Part shown: piece by piece, positions 17,694 through 26,981 of the stretch | How the letters are laid out: each line of letters starts with the position of its first letter | Numbering within the stretch: the stretch's first letter is position 1 | From: Nocardia carnea NBRC 14403 | GTDB lineage: Bacteria; Actinomycetota; Actinomycetes; Mycobacteriales; Mycobacteriaceae | Assembly (NCBI RefSeq): GCF_000308515.1 | Contig: NZ_BAFV01000123.1 | Location: forward strand, 1-64,000 | Direction of reading: 5' to 3' | Length of the DNA stretch: 64,000 bases | Notes under the pieces: model-generated | Database searches by the model: none | What the model was told of the DNA's origin: nothing | What the model saw: the letters and a program-made list of their open reading frames with translations, nothing else | Made by a program: the position numbers and the translations under genes

Positions 17694-18499
17694 CAGGGTG
17701 ACTCCGTTCCCTCGGCGCTGCGCAGAGGCAGGACCGCGCGGCCGTCGCGGCGGTCGAGCACTTCGACGCGCGCTCCGTAGACCTCGGCGATGCGTTGGAC
17801 GGTCAGCACCTCGGCGGGCGGGCCGTCGGCGACGATTCGACCGCGGTCGAGCAGGATCAGGCGTTCGCCGTAGTGGGCGGCCGACGTGAGGTCGTGCATC
17901 GCGGCGACGACGGTCAGTCCTTCCTCCCGGCGCAGCGAGTCGACGAGGTCGAGCACCTGCTGCTGGTGCCCGATATCGAGCGCACTGGTGGGTTCGTCGA
18001 GCAGCAGGACCCGGGGCTGCTGGGCGAGCGCGCGGGCAAGGACGACGCGCTGCAATTCGCCGCCGGACAGTTGGGTGGCCGGCCGTGCCGTGAACTCCTC
18101 GAGTTCGAGGCGTGCCACGACCCGGTCCACGATCTCCCGGTCGTGCCGGGTCTCGCTGCCGAACCGGGGGATATGCGGTGTGCGGCCGAGGTGGATGAGC
18201 TCGCGCACGGTGACGCCTTCGGGGATCACCGGGCGTTGCGGCATCAACGCGACCGCGCGGGCCGTCGCGCGGCGCGACGACCGGCCCGGGATCGCCTCCG
18301 CCACCCGGATTTCGCCGGTGGCGGGCACCAGTCCGGCGAGGGCGTGCAGCAGTGTGGTCTTGCCGGAGCCGTTGGGGCCGACCAGCGACACCCACGCGCC
18401 CGCGGCGATCGACAGGTCCACCTCGTGCAGCACCTCGATACCGCCACGTTCGGCGCCGACGCCTACGCAAGCCACCGCGGGCAGACGATCCCCGGTCAC
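17693..18499 (-). CDS. Cobalamin-type ABC importer ATPase (BtuD-like)
   Basis: 268 residues. The ABC ATPase motifs are complete: Walker A GPNGSGKTT, Q-loop LMPQRP, signature LSGGELQR, Walker B VLLLDEPTSALD and switch His in AAMHDL. It belongs to the FecE/BtuD subfamily that drives metal-chelate and corrinoid import. GTG 18499 overlaps the permease stop by 4 bases, and the next gene overlaps by 1 base. Specificity for cobalamin rests on the upstream riboswitch and the downstream CobU domain. Confidence 0.88.
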   Translation of the reverse strand: MTGDRLPAVACVGVGAERGGIEVLHEVDLSIAAGAWVSLVGPNGSGKTTLLHALAGLVPATGEIRVAEAIPGRSSRRATARAVALMPQRPVIPEGVTVRELIHLGRTPHIPRFGSETRHDREIVDRVVARLELEEFTARPATQLSGGELQRVVLARALAQQPRVLLLDEPTSALDIGHQQQVLDLVDSLRREEGLTVVAAMHDLTSAAHYGERLILLDRGRIVADGPPAEVLTVQRIAEVYGARVEVLDRRDGRAVLPLRSAEGTESP

Positions 18500-19524
18500 G
18501 ACGCCCCCCGGCTCCGGCGCAGCACGAACAGGAAGAACGGCGCGCCGACAGCGGCCGTCACCACACCGATCGGCAGTTCGGCGGGGGACATGACGGTCCG
18601 CGCGATCACATCGGCGAACACCAGGAACGCCGCACCGGTGACCAACGACAGCGGCAGCAGCAGGCGGTGCCCGGGCCCGGCGAGCAGCCGCACGGCATGA
18701 GGCACCACGATGCCGACGAAGCCGATCAACCCGGCCGCCGAGACGACGGCGGCGGTGCCGAGCGTGGCGACGCAGACCAGCACCAAGCGCGCCCGCGCCG
18801 GAGTGATGCCCAGGCTCGCCGCCTCGATATCGCCGACCGCCATCACATCGAGGGTGCGCCGGTGCAGTGCGATAACCACCACGCTCACGAGCACATAGGG
18901 CAGCACGACGAGCACTTCGGACCAGCCGTCGGTGGTCAGCCGTCCGAGCATCCAGGAATAGACCTGGCGCAGAGTGTCGTCGTCGAGCTGCATGAAAAAG
19001 GTCTGCACGGCATTGGCGAAGGCCGCTACCGCGACCCCGGCCAGAATGACCACCACTTCCGACCGGACACCCCCGATCGTCCGCCCCAGGGTGTAGGTCG
19101 CGGCGACGGCGAGCAGGCCGCCGGCGAAGGCGGCAACGGGGACGCCGGCGAAACCGGCCGCGCCGCCGACGACGATGGCCAGCGTGGTCCCGAGCCCGGC
19201 GCCGCTGGACACGCCGAGCAGGTAGGGGTCGGCCAGCGGATTGCGGAAAACGCCCTGGTAGGCAGCTCCGGCGATGGCGAGCATCGCGCCGACGAGGATG
19301 CCGAGGACGGTACGCGGCATCCGGATGTCCCACAGGATCGCCTGCTGCCGCCGCGACAGACCGGATTCGACGTCCACGAACGGCAGCCGATCGGCCGTAT
19401 CGAGCAGCACGCCGTGCGGGGTGAGTCCCGACGGGCCGACGAGAATGCTCACCGACACTGCGACCAGCAGCGCGAGCAGCGCGCCGGCTGTCACCAGCGC
19501 GTGCCGCCGTGAGATCGCGATCAA
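18496..19524 (-). CDS. Cobalamin-type ABC importer permease (BtuC-like)
   Basis: 342 residues with about ten hydrophobic segments, FecCD/BtuC family. Family landmarks include WDIRMPRTVLGILVGAMLAI, QGVFRNPLADPYLLGVSSGA, GLIGFVGIVVPHAVRLL and VMSPAELPIGVVTAAVGAPF. The likely start is TTG 19524, which forms a TTGA overlap with the binding-protein stop. Longer frames upstream lie inside the binding-protein gene and are not plausible. Confidence 0.86.
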   Translation of the reverse strand: MIAISRRHALVTAGALLALLVAVSVSILVGPSGLTPHGVLLDTADRLPFVDVESGLSRRQQAILWDIRMPRTVLGILVGAMLAIAGAAYQGVFRNPLADPYLLGVSSGAGLGTTLAIVVGGAAGFAGVPVAAFAGGLLAVAATYTLGRTIGGVRSEVVVILAGVAVAAFANAVQTFFMQLDDDTLRQVYSWMLGRLTTDGWSEVLVVLPYVLVSVVVIALHRRTLDVMAVGDIEAASLGITPARARLVLVCVATLGTAAVVSAAGLIGFVGIVVPHAVRLLAGPGHRLLLPLSLVTGAAFLVFADVIARTVMSPAELPIGVVTAAVGAPFFLFVLRRSRGAS

Positions 19525-20450
19525 GAGGTCGGACGTCCGGCCGGAGCGTCGGCCGCCGCGATCGTGGCGATCTCGCGCACCAGATCCACCACGCGCGGCC
19601 CCCACCGGCTCGCGATGTCCTCGTCCAGGACGTGCACGTGACCGTCGCGGACGGCGGCCAGTTCGCCCCAGCCCGCGCGCTGCGCGACGGTCTCTGCGGT
19701 GACGCCGCAGCATTGTCCATCGGCCAGGAAGATGACGTCCGGGTTCTGTTCGAGGATGTACTCCGGCGACAGCTGCGGATAGCCGCCCCCGCCGGTGGCG
19801 ACGGAGCGTAGGCCGAGCATGGCGTAGATCTCGCCGAGGTAGGTGTCGTCGGTGACGGTGTAGTAGGTGTCGTCCAGCTCGTGGTAGTAGCGCAGCGGAG
19901 TGTCGCGAGCCGGTACCGTGGCGACGATCTCGTCGATATCGGTGCGCATATCGGCGACGAGTTCGGCCGCGTCGCCGATATGCCCGGTGGCGGCGCCGAG
20001 CTGTTCGATCTGGGTGTAGGTGTCGTCCAGGGTGCGCGCGGCGGGCAGGATCAGCGTTTCGACACCCGCGCGCCGGAGTCCGGCGGCCAGGTCTCCGGTG
20101 TCGGCGTTGGCGATTACGAGCTCGGGGTCGTAACCGAGGACTGCCTCGACATTCGGGGTGTATCCGGACAGGTCGGTGCGGGGAGCTTCGGCCGGGTGAT
20201 CGGAACGATCGTCGACGGCGACCACCTGCTCTCCCGCGCCGATCGCGTACAGCATTTCGGTGGCGGTGGGGCTCAGTGACACGATCGCCCGAGGGGGCCC
20301 GTCCGGGCCGGTCCCGCCGGTCGAGGATGCCGGGTCGGGGCTGCCGCAGGCCGCGGTCAGCAGCATCAGTGCACCGAACCCGGCGGCGATCAACCGGCGG
20401 CAGGTGCCGCGCCGGCGACCGCTGAGCTGCCGGTGGGTTGTGAGTGGCAC
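19521..20450 (-). CDS. Corrinoid-binding lipoprotein (BtuF-like)
   Basis: 309 residues. The signal sequence ends in the lipobox LTAACGS, so the mature protein should be lipid-anchored outside the membrane. The body is a type III solute-binding fold: IVSLSPTATEMLYAIGAGEQ, then VVAVDDRSDHP, YTPNVEAVLGYDPELVI and NPDVIFLAD. GTG 20450 has GGAGGA about 7 bases upstream. It is the first gene of the four-gene operon below the cobalamin riboswitch. Confidence 0.88.
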   Translation of the reverse strand: MPLTTHRQLSGRRRGTCRRLIAAGFGALMLLTAACGSPDPASSTGGTGPDGPPRAIVSLSPTATEMLYAIGAGEQVVAVDDRSDHPAEAPRTDLSGYTPNVEAVLGYDPELVIANADTGDLAAGLRRAGVETLILPAARTLDDTYTQIEQLGAATGHIGDAAELVADMRTDIDEIVATVPARDTPLRYYHELDDTYYTVTDDTYLGEIYAMLGLRSVATGGGGYPQLSPEYILEQNPDVIFLADGQCCGVTAETVAQRAGWGELAAVRDGHVHVLDEDIASRWGPRVVDLVREIATIAAADAPAGRPTS

Positions 20451-20499
20451 GACCGTCCTCCGTCCCGTCCTTCGTCCGAGGACAAGTACGCCACCCGCG

Positions 20500-20640
20500 A
20501 CGCCGGCCGACCTGACTTACCCGGCGCAACGCCGAGCTCACAGTTGCGGGACAGTGCCGGATTCACACCGGCTTCACCGTGACGCCGCGGTACCCGGCCG
20601 GGTTCGGCAGGGCATTCGCAGCGTAGTTCACCCGGGAGAC
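20500..20640 (-). promoter_or_regulatory. Cobalamin riboswitch
   Basis: On the minus strand the diagnostic core is intact: GCCGGTGTGAATCCGGC (20558-20574) runs into ACTGTCCCGCAACTGTGAG, and AAGTCAGG follows (about 20513-20520). These are the conserved core and B12-box elements. It lies 60 to 190 bases before the binding-protein start. It should switch the operon off when adenosylcobalamin is plentiful. The outer stem P1 was not traced, so the limits are approximate. Confidence 0.93.
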
Positions 20641-20761
20641 CGGCCGGCCGCGCTGGTCCCCGACACGGTGGATGTCAGATCTACACCCGTCGTCGGCTGC
20701 CTGCGCCCGCCGCAAGGAACCGCCGCGACGATCGTGTCGCCGTGGCGGTCCCCAGCGGGGT

Positions 20762-21280
20762 TCAGGATGCGGGTTGTAGCGGGCCGATGTAGGTGCCCGG
20801 GTGGGTGGCGCCGTCCTGACGTTGCACGCTCACACCCGCCGGCCACGGTGTTTCGATCGGGGTGGTGGTGTCCGGCGGGGTGACGACGAGCGTCGCCGGG
20901 ACCCAGCCGTCCGGGCCGTCCGGCAAGTAGGTGAGCACGCTACTCACTGCGGAACCCGGCTCCACGACCACCGGTGCGAAATCCACGTCCTGGCGGGGCA
21001 ATTCGTATACCGGGCCGAAGGTGGGATCCTCCGGGCCCACCAGGTCGGCACCCGGGAACCCCTGTACCGCGCAGGCCTGCGCGGAGGTATTGGTCAGCAC
21101 GACCTCCATCCGGGCCTGGCCGGGGGAGTCGGACGGTCGCTCGCGGGTGCTCAGGTCCAGTGTTTCCGCGGTGCACAGCACCGGTGCGGCCGTAGCGGTC
21201 GCCGTCGGGATGATCATCGCCGCCAGGGCTGCCGTCGCGGCGCCGGCCGATCCGGCGACCCGCCATTTCGTCGAAGTCAT
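20762..21280 (-). CDS. Secreted DUF4232-type protein
   Basis: 172 residues. It has a signal peptide with core GAATAALAAMIIPTATATA, then a single domain with LCTAETLDLSTRE, MEVVLTNTSAQACAVQGFPG and PGSAVSSVLTYL. This fits DUF4232, a beta-sandwich of unknown function found in secreted actinobacterial proteins. Two cysteines are placed to form a disulphide. ATG 21280 has AAAGGAAC upstream. It stands alone upstream of the riboswitch promoter. Confidence 0.8.
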   Translation of the reverse strand: MTSTKWRVAGSAGAATAALAAMIIPTATATAAPVLCTAETLDLSTRERPSDSPGQARMEVVLTNTSAQACAVQGFPGADLVGPEDPTFGPVYELPRQDVDFAPVVVEPGSAVSSVLTYLPDGPDGWVPATLVVTPPDTTTPIETPWPAGVSVQRQDGATHPGTYIGPLQPAS

Positions 21281-21563
21281 AGTTCCTTTCGGTTCACGAA
21301 ACATCACCGGTCCATTCGAACAGATATCGCCCGGATGGGCGGGTCGGATCCCACCCGAGTGGTGGCTCGGCCCGATGGCTTGCGGCGTCGGCGGGATTTC
21401 GCGGTTTCCATCCGGCCGGGTGGGGCGAGCCCAGATACTGCTCGAAGGTGCCGATCCGTTGCCGGCGGGCGGCGCGGACGCCGATGCCCTCCTCCGAGGC
21501 GAGGAGTTCCGGTACACCGGACGTATCGCCGGCACCGCGCGGCACGTGTCACCGAGGAGAAAT

Positions 21564-22127
21564 ATGACCGACGGCAACGACTCGGACACGCTACGGCGAG
21601 ACGTCCGATACCTGATGGACCGGACCGCGATCCTCGATTGCGTCGCGGGCCATGCGCGCGGCTGTGATCGCCACGACCCCGATCTCGTCACCGCCGCCTA
21701 CCACCACGACGGGATCGACGAACACGGCGCTGCGGTGAATGCGGGGCCCGGCTACGCCGAGTGGGCCAACCGGACCCACGCGGCGACCTCCCGTGTCCAC
21801 ACCCATCACATCACCACCCACACTTGCGAGATCGACGGCGATACCGCGCATGCGGAGAGCTATGTCCTGGTCGTACTGCTCGGACTCGACGGCCGCAGCG
21901 CCCAGGTGATCACCGGCCGCTACCTCGACCGGCTCGAACGGCGCGAGGAGCAGTGGCGCATCGCCTTACGGCGCTCGACCGTCGAGACGATGTTCGCCGC
22001 GGACGCTTCGGTGCTGCAATCGGGCTTCTTCAAGAAGGCCGGCTATCTCGTCGGCACCCGTGACGAGTCCGACCTCTCCTACCGGCGCCCGTTGTCCATG
22101 GACGACCCGGCTCCGGCACGCTGGTGA
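21564..22127 (+). CDS. SnoaL-like (NTF2-fold) protein
   Basis: 187 residues, with MDRTAILDCVAGHARGCDRH, DLVTAAYHHDGIDEHG and THHITTHTCEIDGDTAHAES. These features belong to SnoaL-like dehydratase/isomerase folds used in aromatic and steroid metabolism. ATG 21564 has GAGGAGA just upstream. It shares a GTGA overlap with the following oxidoreductase gene, so the two are co-translated and probably act in one pathway. The substrate is unknown. Confidence 0.8.
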   Translation: MTDGNDSDTLRRDVRYLMDRTAILDCVAGHARGCDRHDPDLVTAAYHHDGIDEHGAAVNAGPGYAEWANRTHAATSRVHTHHITTHTCEIDGDTAHAESYVLVVLLGLDGRSAQVITGRYLDRLERREEQWRIALRRSTVETMFAADASVLQSGFFKKAGYLVGTRDESDLSYRRPLSMDDPAPARW

Positions 22128-23113
22128 CCCGGCATACAGGGCCCAGTGCCGGCCCGCCCACTCGTGGACCGGAACAGCCGGCGCGCGAAGCCACGAGGAT
22201 CGTCAGCCAGCAGCGGTTCGGTGGCCCGGAAGTGCTGGAAGCCGGGCGGGCTCCCGTACCGGTCCCCGGACAGGGGGAAGTTCTCCTGCGGCTGGGGGCC
22301 ACCGCGGTGAATCCGGTCGACTGCAAACTCCGGGCGGGCCGGGTGCGGTTTCTCGGTGATCCGCCCTTCACGCTGGGGTTCGATATCTCCGGCACGATCG
22401 TCGAAGCCGGCGCCGGAGTCACCGGAATGAACCCGGGGGTCGACGTTTTCGGAATGATCCACAGCCGCACCGGGACCTACAGCGAGTTCGTTATCGCGCG
22501 AGCGGACGCACTGGCACCCTGCCCACCCGGTGTGGACCACGTGATGGCCGCCGCCCTGCCCACCGCCGCCCTCACCGCCCGGCAGGCAGTGGACGCGGCG
22601 GACCCGAAACCGGGGGAGACCGTCCTGGTGCACGCCGCCGCCGGTGGGGTCGGGCATTTCGCCGTGCAGTTCGCCGAACACCGCGGTGCGCATGTCGTCG
22701 GTACCGCGCGCCTGAGCAATCATCGGTTCGTGCGCGAACTCGGCGCGACCGAGGTGATCGATTACACGACCACCGATTTCACGGCGGCCCTGGACGGGGT
22801 CGATGTGGTGCTGGACCTGGTCGGCGGTGCCTATGGCCAACGATCGTTGCGGGTACTACGGGACAACGGCCGCTACATCACTGTGCAGGGATCCGACGCG
22901 GAGGGCGATGCCCGTTTCCGGAGGGTCACCGGCAGACCGTCACCGGCCCTGCTGACCGAGATCGGGGCAGCGGTCGCCGCGGGACGGGTGGGTGTCCACG
23001 TCGACCGTGCCCTGACGCTGGACGAGGTACAGGACAGTCATCGGCTGAGCGAATCCGGGCGAGTTCGCGGAAAGCTCGTACTCACGCCGTGGCGGGATCG
23101 TCAGGCGCCGTGA
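22124..23113 (+). CDS. Quinone-oxidoreductase-like MDR enzyme
   Basis: 329 residues, medium-chain dehydrogenase/reductase family without the catalytic-zinc ligands. Landmarks are NPVDCKLRAGRVRF, FDISGTIVEAGAGV, PTAALTARQAVDAA and the NADPH-binding turn VLVHAAAGGVGHFAVQFA. These enzymes reduce quinones or enones with NADPH. The first 25 residues look like poor extra sequence; the core could start later, although GTG 22124 overlaps the preceding stop. Its 3' end overlaps the convergent ceramidase gene by 13 bases. Confidence 0.87.
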   Translation: MTRHTGPSAGPPTRGPEQPAREATRIVSQQRFGGPEVLEAGRAPVPVPGQGEVLLRLGATAVNPVDCKLRAGRVRFLGDPPFTLGFDISGTIVEAGAGVTGMNPGVDVFGMIHSRTGTYSEFVIARADALAPCPPGVDHVMAAALPTAALTARQAVDAADPKPGETVLVHAAAGGVGHFAVQFAEHRGAHVVGTARLSNHRFVRELGATEVIDYTTTDFTAALDGVDVVLDLVGGAYGQRSLRVLRDNGRYITVQGSDAEGDARFRRVTGRPSPALLTEIGAAVAAGRVGVHVDRALTLDEVQDSHRLSESGRVRGKLVLTPWRDRQAP

Positions 23114-25077
23114 TCCTCGTCGTGGATCTCGAACTCGGGTGAGGTTCCGCTGATGGGGGTCGGGTCGCTGCCGGGTTTCACGGCGTCACCGAAGTACCGG
23201 ATCCGGTAGCTGCCGGGTGCCGCGTCGGCGGGGCTGTCCCAGCCGATGGTGATGCGCGAACTCTGGGCGGGGCCGGCGGTCCATTCGAAGGTGGTTTCCC
23301 AGTCCCCGTCGTCGGCGATCGTGCGCCAGCGCGTGCCGTCGAATCGTTGCACCATGAGATAGGTGCTGCCGCGGTGCAGGTCGTGGTTGGGGTGTGCGCC
23401 GGCGAATTCGACGCTCACCCGGTCCCCGGCACGATACTGCGGCTCCGGCTCCGTGAGTACGTCGCCGAAGTTCTGTCCTACCGGCGGGAAGTCCGGTGGC
23501 GGATCGGTTTTCGCGGATTGCCACAGCTCCGACAGGTCGGGGGCCGCGGGTGCGGCGGGTACGGTGCTCTCGTCGTGCAGCGCGGTCGCGAGCTGCGCCG
23601 CGATCTGCTGCAGGGCCGGCAACTGCCACCGGCCGAACAGGGTGCTCGCACCCTCGTAACGCTGCGCGGTGTACTCCTCGGGTGTTGTGACGTAGTGGAA
23701 ATAGGCGTTGCTGTATCCGGCGATCAGGACATTGGCCAGTTCGACGCCGAGGGCGGCCGCTACCGTGCGCCGCAACCGCAGTCCAGCGGCGATCGTCACT
23801 TCACCCGGGATGCCGAGCAGATAGAGTTCGGCGATCCGGAACAACTGGACCGGGACGATTTCCTGCACGTACGGTTTGGACCGGTTGAGCAGTCCGCCCG
23901 GAGCGACGATCGATTTGGGGGCCTGCGCGTCCCGCAGGCCGGGGGCGAACAGGTACGTCATCCGCGACAGGGAATCCCAGCCCGGATTACGGCCTTCGTG
24001 GAATGTCTTCCACTGTGTCGGCCCGTCGTATTCCGCACCGGCGAAGGCGGCTGCGCCCCCGGCCGCCCGGCCGGTGCGGTGTGCGCAACCGTCGCCGGTG
24101 AACTCCTCGGACACCGTCACCGCGGACAGATCGACATGCAGGAAGCGGTAATCGATACCGCCGGCCATCCGCGGCATATAGCCCGCGGCGAGTTTCGCCG
24201 CGGCCTCGTATTGGCGCAGGCCGAGGAGCCGGGTGTTCTCGCGTTCGTCGCCGGTGGGCCCGTGCCCGGGTTTGCCGTCCAGATTGGGTGACATATCGCC
24301 GCTGTTGGTCTGCGCGAAGGCGGCGACGAAATCGGGATCCGGATCCACCAGATAGTTCACGCCCTCGACCACGCGCTCCCAGTGATACGCCGCGTATCCC
24401 TTGTTGTCGCCGCTGATCAACGTGTTCCGGTTGGTCATCGACGTGCCGTGGGTAGCGAACCAGTTGACCGCGCCCACCGGTTCACCGTCGCGGTCTACGC
24501 GCAGCAGAGTCGTCTGCGGGTCGATGGCTTCCGGGAAGAAATCCTTGTCCTCGTCCGGGTTCAGGTCGAATGCCGCCCGTGAGCGATTGACGCTGGCCTC
24601 GTGCAGCTCACCGTGGATCAGGCGCAGGGTGGCCGGTGCGATATCGTCGTGCGCCCGCTCGACCGCTTGGACGATACCGTCGACGATCGCCGCGAAGGTC
24701 CGGGGACGGAATCCGTCCGGGCGGTTGTACAGCCGGTGATGCGAATAGCCACCTGGGCCGCAGTGGGTGTGGGTCGCGGTGATCATCACGTTGGACTCGG
24801 TGTAGGTGTCGCCGAATCGCTGTGCCAGGCGGCGCAGCACCTCCTGGGTGATACTGGAGAAGATCAGCGGCAGCTCGGCCACGACCAGCAGCACCCGCTG
24901 CTCGACGATCGGGTCCACGAAGACGAAAGCGCGGGCGCGGAGCCGCAGGTGTATCCCGGTGGTTTTCTGATCTGCCTTGCCGTAGCCGAGCATGCCGGCT
25001 TCGGCCGGTTCACCGGTGATGTCGGCAATGGCACGTCCGACCAGATGGCGGTCGGTCGAATATTTCGTTTCCGGCAT
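23101..25077 (-). CDS. Neutral/alkaline ceramidase
   Basis: 658 residues, the usual size of the family. It splits ceramides into sphingosine and fatty acid. N-terminal landmarks: GRAIADITGEPAEAGMLGYG, VMITATHTHCGPGGYSHH with the zinc histidines, and NWFATHGTSM. Near 24300 is TNSGDMSPNLDGKPG with the family's catalytic-serine block. The C-terminal beta domain covers about residues 520-658. No signal peptide is apparent, although many relatives are secreted. ATG 25077 was preferred over TTG 25086; both have weak GAGG signals. Confidence 0.88.
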   Translation of the reverse strand: MPETKYSTDRHLVGRAIADITGEPAEAGMLGYGKADQKTTGIHLRLRARAFVFVDPIVEQRVLLVVAELPLIFSSITQEVLRRLAQRFGDTYTESNVMITATHTHCGPGGYSHHRLYNRPDGFRPRTFAAIVDGIVQAVERAHDDIAPATLRLIHGELHEASVNRSRAAFDLNPDEDKDFFPEAIDPQTTLLRVDRDGEPVGAVNWFATHGTSMTNRNTLISGDNKGYAAYHWERVVEGVNYLVDPDPDFVAAFAQTNSGDMSPNLDGKPGHGPTGDERENTRLLGLRQYEAAAKLAAGYMPRMAGGIDYRFLHVDLSAVTVSEEFTGDGCAHRTGRAAGGAAAFAGAEYDGPTQWKTFHEGRNPGWDSLSRMTYLFAPGLRDAQAPKSIVAPGGLLNRSKPYVQEIVPVQLFRIAELYLLGIPGEVTIAAGLRLRRTVAAALGVELANVLIAGYSNAYFHYVTTPEEYTAQRYEGASTLFGRWQLPALQQIAAQLATALHDESTVPAAPAAPDLSELWQSAKTDPPPDFPPVGQNFGDVLTEPEPQYRAGDRVSVEFAGAHPNHDLHRGSTYLMVQRFDGTRWRTIADDGDWETTFEWTAGPAQSSRITIGWDSPADAAPGSYRIRYFGDAVKPGSDPTPISGTSPEFEIHDEDHGA

Positions 25078-25104
25078 CGACCTCAACTTCTGCCCTGTGG
25101 GGAA

Positions 25105-25126
25105 TCGGCCCGCCGCGGCGGGCCGG
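25105..25126 (-). terminator. Hairpin between AmaP-like and ceramidase genes
   Basis: CGGCCCGCC and GGCGGGCCG are perfect arms around GC. It lies after the Asp23 operon's last gene on the minus strand. There is no U tract, so termination is only likely. Confidence 0.45.
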
Positions 25127-25200
25127 TTTCATTGCACAGACAAACTAGCAAGGACGACACCGGTATTGCCTTGCGCGGCCGACGTGTTCACCGCGACGGT

Positions 25201-25776
25201 TCACCGCAACCGGGCGCGCTGCCCGGCATCGGCGAAACCCAGTTCCAGCCGTATCGGCAGTTCGCCGACGTCGAGAGCCCGGCGCAGACGTGGTACCGCT
25301 TCCTCGTGGATCCGGTCGCGCAGCCGAGGGATATCGGCGCCGGGCTCGGCGGTGACCACCAGATGGAGTTCGGGGGTCGCGCGGGGGCCCGCCAGCCAGG
25401 CGTCCGCTGTGCGAACCTCACCGTAGGACTCGATATCGGCGGCCACCGCGGTTGCCGCGGTGCGCGACGACAACACCGTCCGCCCGGCGGACCCGTCGGC
25501 CTCCATCCGCCACGACACCGGTCTCGGCATCCGGAACAGCTGTGCCATCAGCCAGCGTAGGCAGAGCAGGCCCAGCACCGTGGCGCCCGTGATCACGAGC
25601 CAGAACACCCAGTCCGCTGGGGCCGCGGTCCCCGGAACCAGGGGTGTGTCCGTGTCCACCCAGCCCGGCCATCCCGAGTAGGCGGCGAGGGCGTACGCGC
25701 CGGCGGCCAGTAGTGCGATCCCGAGTAATGCGAGCAGTAGGCGATTCAGTCGGGCCGGGCGGTTCGCATATGTCAT
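25201..25776 (-). CDS. Alkaline shock membrane anchor (AmaP-like)
   Basis: 191 residues. Two hydrophobic segments (LLLALLGIALLAAGAYALAA and WVFWLVITGATVLGLLCLRW) are followed by a soluble domain with ELHLVVTAEPGADIPRLRDR. AmaP-type proteins anchor Asp23 at the membrane in Firmicutes, and the neighbouring Asp23 genes support the same role. ATG 25776 has GGGAGA about 6 bases upstream. It is the last gene of the operon. Confidence 0.78.
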   Translation of the reverse strand: MTYANRPARLNRLLLALLGIALLAAGAYALAAYSGWPGWVDTDTPLVPGTAAPADWVFWLVITGATVLGLLCLRWLMAQLFRMPRPVSWRMEADGSAGRTVLSSRTAATAVAADIESYGEVRTADAWLAGPRATPELHLVVTAEPGADIPRLRDRIHEEAVPRLRRALDVGELPIRLELGFADAGQRARLR

Positions 25777-25872
25777 CCGGGCTCTCCCATTCAGGATCTG
25801 TTGTCGAAGACTCTCGGCCCCTGCGGCTCCGGCGTCACCTGCTCGTCTCGGTCGCTCATGGTGCCGACTGGT

Positions 25873-26445
25873 TCACGGGGCCGGCGTGGCGAGCACAGTG
25901 GCACGCCGGCCGCCGGATACCTTCCCGGGGCCCTTCACTCGCACCTGCACGCGCCCTACCGGCCGGCCGAGTTCCTGGACCCGGTTGCTCAGGACCGCAC
26001 AGACTTCGTCCGCGATCTCCGTATGCCCGCGATGGCGATCGGTATCGACGACGGCCCGGACCGCACCACGCCGGAGGGTGATCCGCGCCGAGTTCACTCC
26101 GTCCACTGTTTTCGCGTCACCGCGCAGCAGTGCCCGCAGCTCACCGGTGGGCACCCCGGCGTCCATATCGTCGTCGGTGCGCAACGGCAGCACCCTGGGC
26201 CGGCCGGGCAGTATCGCCGTCAGCAGCAGCAGCGCGCCCGCGACGAGCAGTAACGCAGCGGCCACCAGAACCGGCCATTCGCCCCAGGTGGTCGCGTGCA
26301 GTTCGCGCGCGACAGTGTCGTAGGAGAGATATTCGGGCGCACCCGCCCAGCGTTGCGCCAGCGAGACGATGACCGCGACGCATACGGCGATCAGTACCAG
26401 CGCGACCAGGACGGCGGGTAGCGTGCGCCGGGATCTGCGGATCAC
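25873..26445 (-). CDS. DUF6286-type membrane protein
   Basis: 190 residues with two membrane segments (AVLVALVLIAVCVAVIVSLA and VLVAAALLLVAGALLLLTAI), then a soluble domain RALLRGDAKTVDGVNSARIT...DRHRGHTEIADEV. This resembles actinobacterial proteins encoded with Asp23 (DUF6286). It overlaps the preceding Asp23 gene by 4 bases. Function is unknown; a structural partner of Asp23 at the membrane is inferred from context and from its similarity in layout to AmaP. Confidence 0.7.
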   Translation of the reverse strand: MIRRSRRTLPAVLVALVLIAVCVAVIVSLAQRWAGAPEYLSYDTVARELHATTWGEWPVLVAAALLLVAGALLLLTAILPGRPRVLPLRTDDDMDAGVPTGELRALLRGDAKTVDGVNSARITLRRGAVRAVVDTDRHRGHTEIADEVCAVLSNRVQELGRPVGRVQVRVKGPGKVSGGRRATVLATPAP

Positions 26446-26762
26446 CGCACTCTCCCGGCCGGTGCCGCGCCGGCGGTCAGTTCGGTCACCACGATATCGA
26501 CCCGGGAGATATCGAGCCCGGTCAATTCCCGGGTGCGCCGCAGCAGATGATCACGGCAGATATCGGTGACCCGGCCCACCGGCTCCGGATAGCGCACGGG
26601 GAGCCGGATGTCGAGGGCGGCCCGGTCCCCGGAGATATCGGCGTCGGCCTGGACCGGCTCGGCGACTCCGGGGACCTCGCGGGCGGCCTGTGCGGCGATC
26701 CGGCGGACGGCCCGGCTGCTGACCGTCGTCACACCCGGGAGGTCGGTGCGCACCGCGGTCAC
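26442..26762 (-). CDS. Asp23/Gls24-family protein
   Basis: 106 residues. The Asp23 pattern is clear: SSRAVRRIAAQAAREVPGVA, ALDIRLPVRYPEPVG and GLDISRVDIVVTEL. Asp23 proteins form membrane-associated networks in Gram-positive envelope stress. It overlaps both neighbours by 4 bases. Confidence 0.85.
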   Translation of the reverse strand: MTAVRTDLPGVTTVSSRAVRRIAAQAAREVPGVAEPVQADADISGDRAALDIRLPVRYPEPVGRVTDICRDHLLRRTRELTGLDISRVDIVVTELTAGAAPAGRVR

Positions 26763-26950
26763 CGCCGGCTCCTGTTCTGCTGCGTCGATCGCAGCACCGC
26801 GCCCAGGTCGAGTTCACCGTCGAGCCACCGGCCGGCCAGCAGCCCGACGGCCGCGAATACCAGCACGATCAGGAATGCGCCGAAACCGCCGAAGGCGGCG
26901 GCGAAACCGAGCGCGAGACCGACCGCCAGACCTATCGATGTGGCATTCAC
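26759..26950 (-). CDS. Small DUF2273-like membrane protein
   Basis: 63 residues, mostly one long glycine- and alanine-rich membrane hairpin (SIGLAVGLALGFAAAFGGFG, then FLIVLVFAAVGLLAGRWLDG). DUF2273 proteins accompany Asp23 genes. GTG 26950 has GGAGAGGAG upstream, so it is preferred to ATG 27025, which would add a polar, unrelated leader. Confidence 0.75.
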   Translation of the reverse strand: MNATSIGLAVGLALGFAAAFGGFGAFLIVLVFAAVGLLAGRWLDGELDLGAVLRSTQQNRSRR

Positions 26951-26981
26951 CGTGTGCTCCTCTCCGCTGCGGCGGCCCGGC

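Noticed and set aside
16560..17780. A 406-codon plus-strand open frame
   Set aside because: Antisense to the MBL/CobU fusion gene, with no recognisable domain.
18352..19512. A 386-codon plus-strand open frame
   Set aside because: Antisense shadow of the BtuC/BtuD-like genes, which have full family motifs on the other strand.
25791..25859. 22-codon frame (MSDRDEQVTPEPQGPRVFDN...) between two Asp23-operon genes
   Set aside because: It has no ribosome-binding site, and the composition is not distinctive. The gap is better read as leader for the AmaP-like gene.
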